Source: Oscillospiraceae bacterium (GTDB lineage Bacteria > Bacillota > Clostridia > Oscillospirales > Oscillospiraceae). From it: a stretch of 11,440 nucleotides of DNA. The notes beneath the pieces were generated by a model. It saw only the letters and a list, made by a program, of their open reading frames with translations. It was not told the DNA's origin and searched no databases. The translations under genes and the position numbers were made by a program. The stretch lies in assembly GCA_017936205.1 (NCBI GenBank), contig JAGBGB010000131.1, positions 1 through 11,440 of the forward strand. Reading direction: 5' to 3'. Shown here piece after piece: positions 7,459 through 11,440 of this stretch (within the stretch, counting starts at the first letter, position 1; each line of letters starts with the position of its first letter).

Positions 7459-9087
7459 TCAGAACGGAAGCTCTGCATAGGGGCCACTCATAACATAAGC
7501 ATTCGTATGGGTCTGGTAGCCAAGGTAGTTGGCATTGTTAACAGGGTCAGCATAAAGCCAGCCGGGCTTGTTGCGGCTGTTGGTGCCGGGAGCATCCGGG
7601 CAGTACAGACCTGCGAACACATGGCCCGTGGACATGCTGGCAAAGTGGCAGTAGTAATGATTATATCTGGCAGGAACGCCCAGAGATCTGGCACAGGCAA
7701 TGACCAAGTGTGCCATATCACAGCAGTTTCCGATACGATCTCTCCACATACCCAGTGCACCTCTGGAGGTGTCGTAGTAGAGCTGGTAGCTGGTCTTGTC
7801 ATTGATGTATTCCATCAGGTTGAACATGGCCTGATAGGTCGTGGTGGGAGAGGAATAGCCGCCCTGAGCGCCGGAGCTGTAGAGCATGGCGGTTTTCGCC
7901 ACAGAAATAATAGTGGTATTCGTAGACTGACAGTTTGCGGTAGGAACCAAATACTTGGAGTAGGAGCTGAAATCGTTCCCGAAGGCTGCATTTCCTGTTG
8001 TTCCCCCAATGGTCTTGAACCATGTCTGTACCTTCATGCTTGCAGGCAGCTTGTTGTTGCTTGCGTAGTAAACCAGAACCTGGGAGTACATATAGATCGC
8101 ACCGTAATGATGCATATTACCCAGAGAGGTGATCATGTAATTGGCAGCCACGCCATTGTTCTCCATAAAGTTGATGGAGCGCTGTGCAAGGTCCAGGATC
8201 TCCGTCAGAGCAAGGGTGCCTTCCGTCAGGCTCTCAGAGGGGTTGGCAGGCTCGGAATACTCCTTAGGCATAGAGAGGTTGTCAGAGGTCTTGCCGCTGT
8301 TGATGCCAAGGATCACCTGACAGACAAGGTACATAAACTGAGCATCGGTGCAGCTGTTGGTTCCTACGGTAATGGTAGTGGGCATAGCCTCCTTGTCATC
8401 TACATAGGTCACAACAGACTTTGCAGCCTTGATCACATCCTGATACCAGCCACTGATGGTGTTCTTGTCCGTAACGATGCCGTTATAGTGGGTGGGAAGG
8501 AAGCTGACAGAGGCAGGCAGTGCACTCTTGGATGCGTAGGACTGGAGAACCTCTGTGAGAATATGCATGACGGAATAAATGCAGATTCTTCCCTTATAAG
8601 CCTCGTAGCCGTCTGTAGGTGCATTGAAGCTGGTGGGGAGCTTGCCGCCGAAGGTCTCAGCATAGATCACAACACGAGCTGCCAGATCCAGATACTGTCC
8701 CTTGTTGATGGTAGCAGTCTGACTGCCGGAAACGGTGTCGGATTCAAAGCTCGCAGCAGAATAGGAAACAGCCGTAGTTGCCGCCTTCCCTGCTCCCAGA
8801 GCTTGGACTGCACGGGCTGCCATTAGGGTATAAGCCGCCATGGTAAGGGAATAGCTTTCTACCGCAATATTCTCCGGCACATGGAAGCTATGATACAAGC
8901 CATTGCTGTCCTTGGTGCCGGACTGAATGGCCTTCTCCAAAGTGGCTGCCACCGTTGCAGCAGAAGCAGCCAGCTGCTTGACCGTCAGAGAGGACGGCGT
9001 GGCAGCCAGTGTGGGCAGGGCAAATGTGCCTACCAACAGACTCACTGCCAACAGGAAGCACAATATTCGCCCTTTGAGCTTTTTCAT
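7459..9087 (-). CDS. Secreted transglutaminase-like cysteine enzyme with pseudomurein-binding-type repeats
   Basis: This 542-residue exported protein has a signal peptide at about 1-28 (MKKLKGR start, TLA/A cleavage). The C-terminal third carries a transglutaminase/papain-like core: GNCCDMAHL with probable nucleophile Cys455, R-LGVPARY, GHVFAGLY with His489, and YADPVNN with Asp514. The rest is four helical repeat pairs (about 33-105, 123-197, 209-275, 289-353). Their pattern is 'DLA--V--Y----LP', then 'Q-MYLV-QVI--INSGK' or 'IYMYSQVLVYY---LP', resembling the pseudomurein-binding repeat (PF09373) of methanogens. Such archaeal and phage enzymes (PeiW, PeiP) cut peptide bonds in pseudomurein. 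This protein may cut or cross-link wall peptides, but the substrate is not shown. The start is supported by AAGGAGG seven bases upstream. It is the first gene of an operon with the giant protein, with a 33-base gap. There is no membrane anchor. Confidence 0.85.
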   Translation of the reverse strand: MKKLKGRILCFLLAVSLLVGTFALPTLAATPSSLTVKQLAASAATVAATLEKAIQSGTKDSNGLYHSFHVPENIAVESYSLTMAAYTLMAARAVQALGAGKAATTAVSYSAASFESDTVSGSQTATINKGQYLDLAARVVIYAETFGGKLPTSFNAPTDGYEAYKGRICIYSVMHILTEVLQSYASKSALPASVSFLPTHYNGIVTDKNTISGWYQDVIKAAKSVVTYVDDKEAMPTTITVGTNSCTDAQFMYLVCQVILGINSGKTSDNLSMPKEYSEPANPSESLTEGTLALTEILDLAQRSINFMENNGVAANYMITSLGNMHHYGAIYMYSQVLVYYASNNKLPASMKVQTWFKTIGGTTGNAAFGNDFSSYSKYLVPTANCQSTNTTIISVAKTAMLYSSGAQGGYSSPTTTYQAMFNLMEYINDKTSYQLYYDTSRGALGMWRDRIGNCCDMAHLVIACARSLGVPARYNHYYCHFASMSTGHVFAGLYCPDAPGTNSRNKPGWLYADPVNNANYLGYQTHTNAYVMSGPYAELPF

Positions 9088-9094
9088 AGAATTT

Positions 9095-9101
9095 CCTCCT
9101 T
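9095..9101 (-). promoter_or_regulatory. Ribosome binding site of the transglutaminase gene
   Basis: On the minus strand AAGGAGG lies seven bases before the ATG at 9087. This is a near-perfect Shine-Dalgarno match and spacing, and it fixes the start codon. Confidence 0.9.
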
Positions 9102-9139
9102 CTTTCTAAGACAGAGACTGCCTTATGTTTCTATATGGA

Positions 9140-9168
9140 ATTATAACATACATCGTATTGAAATTCAA
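9140..9168 (-). promoter_or_regulatory. Sigma-A type extended -10 promoter for the secreted-protein operon
   Basis: On the minus strand the sequence reads TTGAAT (9168-9163), a 17-base spacer, then TATAAT (9145-9140) preceded by TG one base upstream (extended -10). This predicts a transcript start near 9132 and a leader of about 45 bases before the transglutaminase ATG. The -35 matches the consensus at five of six positions and the -10 is perfect. It therefore looks like a housekeeping promoter rather than an ECF-sigma promoter. Confidence 0.75.
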
Positions 9169-9195
9169 ATTTCGTTTAGTCATTTTACTTATATT

Positions 9196-9260
9196 GTCGA
9201 AAAAATAATAAGATGATTCGAAAAAAATCTCTGCGGTGAGTCGTATTATAAGTAGAAGAA
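9196..9260 (+). promoter_or_regulatory. Probable promoter/operator segment of the sigma-factor operon
   Basis: Two copies of TCGAAAAAA start at 9197 and 9218, 21 bases (two helical turns) apart. They are followed by GTCGTATTATAAG around 9240-9252. An ECF-type promoter with an A-rich -35 and a CGTATT -10 (autoregulation) is one reading. TATTAT at 9244-9249 could instead serve a housekeeping factor, but no good -35 stands at the right distance. The segment lies between the divergent starts, so it could affect both directions. Confidence 0.35.
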
Positions 9261-9291
9261 GGAAGCGTACGATTCTTTCTTCCCATGGATC

Positions 9292-9297
9292 GGGAGG
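9292..9297 (+). promoter_or_regulatory. Ribosome binding site that selects a TTG start
   Basis: GGGAGG lies seven bases before TTG at 9305. No ATG is available in the right frame near it, so this site decides that the sigma-factor gene starts at the unusual codon TTG rather than at the GTG at 9236. Confidence 0.8.
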
Positions 9298-9304
9298 TGG
9301 ATCA

Positions 9305-9781
9305 TTGAACATACAACAATTTGAGTGGGTGGTGCAGACCTACAGCCCCATGCTTCTGCGTGTGGCATTTCTATACCTTCGGAATTCTGCCGATGCAGAG
9401 GATATTTCTCAGGAGGTCCTGCTGACCTATTGGCAGAAGCAGCCCAACTTCCCTACAGAAGGAGTACGGAAATCTTGGCTCTACAAAACCGTCGTGAACC
9501 GCTGTAAGGATCGACTCCGCTCCCATTGGTTCCGCAAACGAGCAGAGCTGACGGAAGATCTGTCCTACCTTCCTCCGGAGGACTCAGGGCTGATGGATGC
9601 CATGCTGAAGCTGGATATCAAATATCGTATCCCTCTCCACCTGCACTATTACGAGGGATATTCTCTGAAGGAGATCGGGCAGATCCTACGGCTCCCTCCC
9701 GCTACCGTAGGAACCCGACTCCACAGAGGAAAGGAACAACTGAAAATACTATTAGGAGGAATCTATGATGAAAGCCTATGA
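9305..9781 (+). CDS. ECF-family RNA polymerase sigma factor
   Basis: This small sigma-70-family protein of 158 residues (TTG read as Met) should direct RNA polymerase to a dedicated set of promoters. Region 2 is at about 5-75: FEWVVQTYSPML, the DAEDISQEVLLTYW helix that contacts core polymerase, and KSWLYKTVVNRCKDRLRSH for -10 recognition. Region 4 is at about 97-150: a helix-turn-helix with YEGYSLKEIGQILRLP and TVGTRLHRGKEQL. The spacing and length are typical of ECF factors, with no region 3 and no extra C-terminal domain. The open frame extends upstream to 9236, but that part is a basic, low-complexity stretch lying before the ribosome site. The stop overlaps the next gene by 17 bases, implying translational coupling with the membrane partner. 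The gene is divergent from the secreted-protein operon. Confidence 0.93.
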   Translation: MNIQQFEWVVQTYSPMLLRVAFLYLRNSADAEDISQEVLLTYWQKQPNFPTEGVRKSWLYKTVVNRCKDRLRSHWFRKRAELTEDLSYLPPEDSGLMDAMLKLDIKYRIPLHLHYYEGYSLKEIGQILRLPPATVGTRLHRGKEQLKILLGGIYDESL

Positions 9782-11030
9782 TCGCTTAATGTCTGATCTT
9801 GTATTCCGTGAGGATTTTTGTGAAGACACTCTGGCAAAAGCCACACAGCAGAAAAAGGGCAGGAGCAAGCCTGTAAAGTGGGCAACGGTTGCAGCCTGTA
9901 TTTGCCTCTGCACTGCCCTACTCTTCGGAACAGCCGTGGCAGTATCCCCCGGTCTGCGTGCAATATTGATCCCCAATTCCCATATCAGCAGCAACGAGGA
10001 ACCACTGCTCCCTACAGAGCCCAACAGCTCTGCAGAAAGCAACATGGACATTCTCACCGCCCGTTATTATAAATTAGATGGAGAATTGGCTGCAAGTTCA
10101 GGCTTTGGCAGTGTCTTTCCTGTAAAGAGTAAGGGTTCCCTATCCTTCTACACGATCACAGAAGAGGGTGAGCTTCAGAAGGCCGGGGCTCCCCGCAGGA
10201 TCCAAAAAGACATTACTTACAAGTGGCGTACCTGGTCTCTGGATCTGGAGCTGTACAGAGGAGAGGTTCTCACCATCCGTGACGAAGAGTTGATCTATCC
10301 CTTAGAGGAGGGCTCTCCCCTTACTCTCGGCCGCTGGGAGGACAATGTATGGATGCCCATTTTGGTGGATCCGTACACCTTTGAAATTGAAGATCCCGTA
10401 GGAAACATAACCTTTGTTCCGGACGAGGATGCCCATAAGACCTACATCCACGGCAATCCCGACAGCACAACGGTACTGATCCGCTCAGAGCTTGCCAACG
10501 AGCAGGAGCGGTACTACTACGGCAACAATCAAAGCGGACAGGTGCTACTTCTTGGAGAAGGCGAACCGGGACAGTGGTCTGTGTGGGGAGATCGGATCTA
10601 TTCCTATGAGGAAGGCATTCTCTCCCAATGGACAGAGAAGGGCACAGCTCTCCCCCTTTTCGGCGGAAAACCGTGCTCCTATGATCAGGCAGGCTTCGCC
10701 TACTGTTGGGAAGGATCAGATCTGAGAGTTCTGGACTTAGAAAGTCAGGGAAGCTACCTCCTTGCAGACCTTGCCGACAGCTTCCCGAATCCTGTTTTTA
10801 CCCACAACAGAGTCGGAACCAAGTTCTGCATTGCCAATGCGGATCCCCAAGTCGGCAGCTTAGGGGTCAACGCCATTGCCATGGTAGATCGGGAAACAGG
10901 CACCATGGTCACGCTGGATCGGGATCCTTCCATGAAGGAGCGAATGATGGGCTGGCTGGACCATGACCGCTTCCTCATCTGCGGCACCATTGACGAGCAA
11001 TGGTACATCTGCCTCTATGAAATGGAGTAA
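9765..11030 (+). CDS. Single-pass membrane protein, probable anti-sigma/sensor partner of the ECF factor
   Basis: This 421-residue protein has a short cytoplasmic part (about 1-37, including FREDFCEDTLAKATQ), one membrane helix (about 38-60) and an exterior domain of about 360 residues. The position fits an anti-sigma factor: it overlaps the sigma gene and shares its strand. However, the cytoplasmic part is very short and lacks the HxxxCxxC zinc motif of the classical anti-sigma domain. The exterior half, from about residue 240, has strand-rich repeats such as WSVWGDRIYSYEEG, FAYCWEGSDLRVLDLES and NAIAMVDRETGTMVTL, suggesting a beta-propeller-like sensor; this is inference. AGGAGGA (9754-9760) lies four bases before Met1 and seven before Met2 at 9768, so Met2 may be the true start. 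I do not recognise a named family. Confidence 0.75.
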   Translation: MMKAYDRLMSDLVFREDFCEDTLAKATQQKKGRSKPVKWATVAACICLCTALLFGTAVAVSPGLRAILIPNSHISSNEEPLLPTEPNSSAESNMDILTARYYKLDGELAASSGFGSVFPVKSKGSLSFYTITEEGELQKAGAPRRIQKDITYKWRTWSLDLELYRGEVLTIRDEELIYPLEEGSPLTLGRWEDNVWMPILVDPYTFEIEDPVGNITFVPDEDAHKTYIHGNPDSTTVLIRSELANEQERYYYGNNQSGQVLLLGEGEPGQWSVWGDRIYSYEEGILSQWTEKGTALPLFGGKPCSYDQAGFAYCWEGSDLRVLDLESQGSYLLADLADSFPNPVFTHNRVGTKFCIANADPQVGSLGVNAIAMVDRETGTMVTLDRDPSMKERMMGWLDHDRFLICGTIDEQWYICLYEME

Positions 11031-11262
11031 TACTGCTATCCAATTAAGAGTAGACAATTTTCATTGAACCTTATGTGCACGGTTTGGCACATAAGCCGTC
11101 TTGTACGAGGTTCTACGCCCTTTCGGGCTATAGAAAGTAGCCATTAAAAAATGACTGCTTTCTAAAGAAACTCAGCATAAAGCAACCAACTCCCACAGCT
11201 AACCAAGGGACGGCTCCGATGATGTCCCCCATCACCGGAGCCGTCCCAAAGCATCCCTTCGG
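11031..11262. other. Gene-free region with a cluster of hairpins
   Basis: No gene is seen after the membrane-protein stop. Four stems follow. A perfect 9-bp stem (11070-11078 with 11087-11095, loop of eight) sits inside a GAACCT/AGGTTC pair (11066-11071 with 11108-11113). A stem TTCTA...TAGAA closes GCCC-TTTC-GGGC (11111-11135). An imperfect 13-bp stem runs from GAAAGTAG to CTGCTTTC (11133-11162). A perfect 12-bp stem, GGGACGGCTCCG/CGGAGCCGTCCC, is at 11207-11247. None is followed by a clear T run on the plus strand, so no classical terminator for the sigma operon can be named, although one of these stems may serve. Confidence 0.6.
11207..11247. repeat. Long perfect inverted repeat
   Basis: GGGACGGCTCCG (11207-11218) and CGGAGCCGTCCC (11236-11247) are perfect complements. 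The inner part TGATG/CATCA adds five more pairs after one mismatch, leaving a five-base loop. There is no T tract on either side, which argues against a standard terminator. It adjoins the palindromic repeat family and may belong to the same element. Confidence 0.75.
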
Positions 11263-11327
11263 TCTTCAAATTCCGATTTATCGCACAGTTTGATGTATCG
11301 CTGCGTAGGGGCGCGCATTGCGCGTCC
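11263..11327. repeat. Palindromic intergenic repeat, inverted copy
   Basis: Bases 11263-11281 and 11303-11327 are the reverse complement of 107-125 and 75-99. They keep the TTCAAATTCCGATTTATCG and CGTAGGGGCGCGCATTGC blocks, while the middle differs and is about 14 bases longer here. Conservation of the two blocks with a variable centre is the signature of a multi-copy intergenic element rather than of a gene. Confidence 0.8.
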
Positions 11328-11328
11328 G

Positions 11329-11440
11329 GTTCATGGCGTAACGCCATGAACACAAAAACCAGCGATAATGATGAAATTTCTCCAAAAATCGAAATATTTT
11401 TCACAACCACCAATTCTTGGTGGTTGTCGGACGCGCAATG
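11329..11440. repeat. Palindromic intergenic repeat, right direct copy (cut by window end)
   Basis: A perfect hairpin GTTCATGGCG-TAA-CGCCATGAAC (11329-11351) is followed by 87 bases (11354-11440) that match 1-87 at 81 positions. These include the CAACCACCAA/TTGGTGGTTG palindrome and the start of the GC-rich core. The core at 11303-11327 and the core starting near 11428 face each other as inverted repeats around this block, like the ends of a small MITE. The copy continues past the window. Confidence 0.8.

Noticed and set aside
7507..8826. Plus-strand open frame of 439 codons
   Set aside because: It is antisense to the transglutaminase gene, which has a signal peptide, catalytic motifs and a strong ribosome site. 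The plus frame has none of these.
9236..9304. Upstream extension of the sigma factor from the GTG at 9236
   Set aside because: The added 23 residues are basic and low in complexity, and no Shine-Dalgarno stands before them. GGGAGG seven bases before TTG at 9305 gives a normal ECF N-terminus.
11070..11099. H-type pseudoknot between the hairpin loop (11079-11082) and CCGT (11096-11099)
   Set aside because: The connecting loop over the nine-base-pair stem would be zero bases long, which is sterically unlikely. The pairing makes better sense as an alternative hairpin.
11162..11413. Minus-strand open frame of 83 codons
   Set aside because: It runs through the palindromic repeat elements and hairpins, has no ribosome site and gives no recognisable protein.
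1..11440. Composite transposon or prophage
   Set aside because: The end repeats contain no transposase, and there is no integrase, phage or plasmid gene in the window.

Overview
The window looks like chromosomal DNA from a gut-type Clostridia bacterium, probably near Oscillospiraceae or Christensenellales. The evidence is balanced base composition with strong AAGGAGG-type ribosome sites, Firmicutes-style secreted proteins carrying Cys/His 'GHTKVVDKA...CSTC' repeats and an InlB-like (Flg_new) module, an ECF sigma factor with a one-helix membrane partner, and short palindromic intergenic repeats containing a GTAGGGGCGCGCATTGCGCGTCCG-type core. The taxonomic call is inference; no marker gene is present.

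Layout: 1-180 is intergenic, with a copy of a palindromic repeat and a hairpin that probably terminates the minus-strand operon. Positions 181-7425 (minus) encode a 2414-residue secreted multidomain protein with an N-terminal glycoside-hydrolase-like (GHL10/DUF187-type) barrel, Cys/His-rich repeats, five related beta-rich modules, an InlB-like module, three almost identical 41-residue repeats and a duplicated C-terminal domain. Positions 7459-9087 (minus) encode a 542-residue secreted transglutaminase-like cysteine enzyme with N-terminal repeats that resemble archaeal pseudomurein-binding repeats. The two minus-strand genes are 33 bases apart and should be one operon, read from a good extended -10 sigma-A promoter in the 217-base divergent region 9088-9304. 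On the plus strand, 9305-9781 is an ECF sigma factor with a TTG start. It overlaps 9765-11030, a single-pass membrane protein that is the probable anti-sigma or sensor partner. Positions 11031-11440 hold several hairpins and two more copies of the palindromic repeat family.

How the parts may work together (inference): the minus-strand operon exports two surface or wall-acting proteins, one a putative peptide-cleaving or cross-linking enzyme and one a putative glycan-acting or glycan-binding scaffold. The divergently read sigma/anti-sigma pair is placed to sense the cell envelope and may control them, although the visible promoter of the secreted operon is of housekeeping type. The most notable signal is the 542-residue protein, whose whole architecture, down to the C-terminal 'ELPF', recalls transglutaminase/pseudomurein-binding proteins of methanogenic archaea such as Methanobrevibacter. 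It suggests either gene exchange between gut bacteria and methanogens or a bacterial protein acting on methanogen walls.
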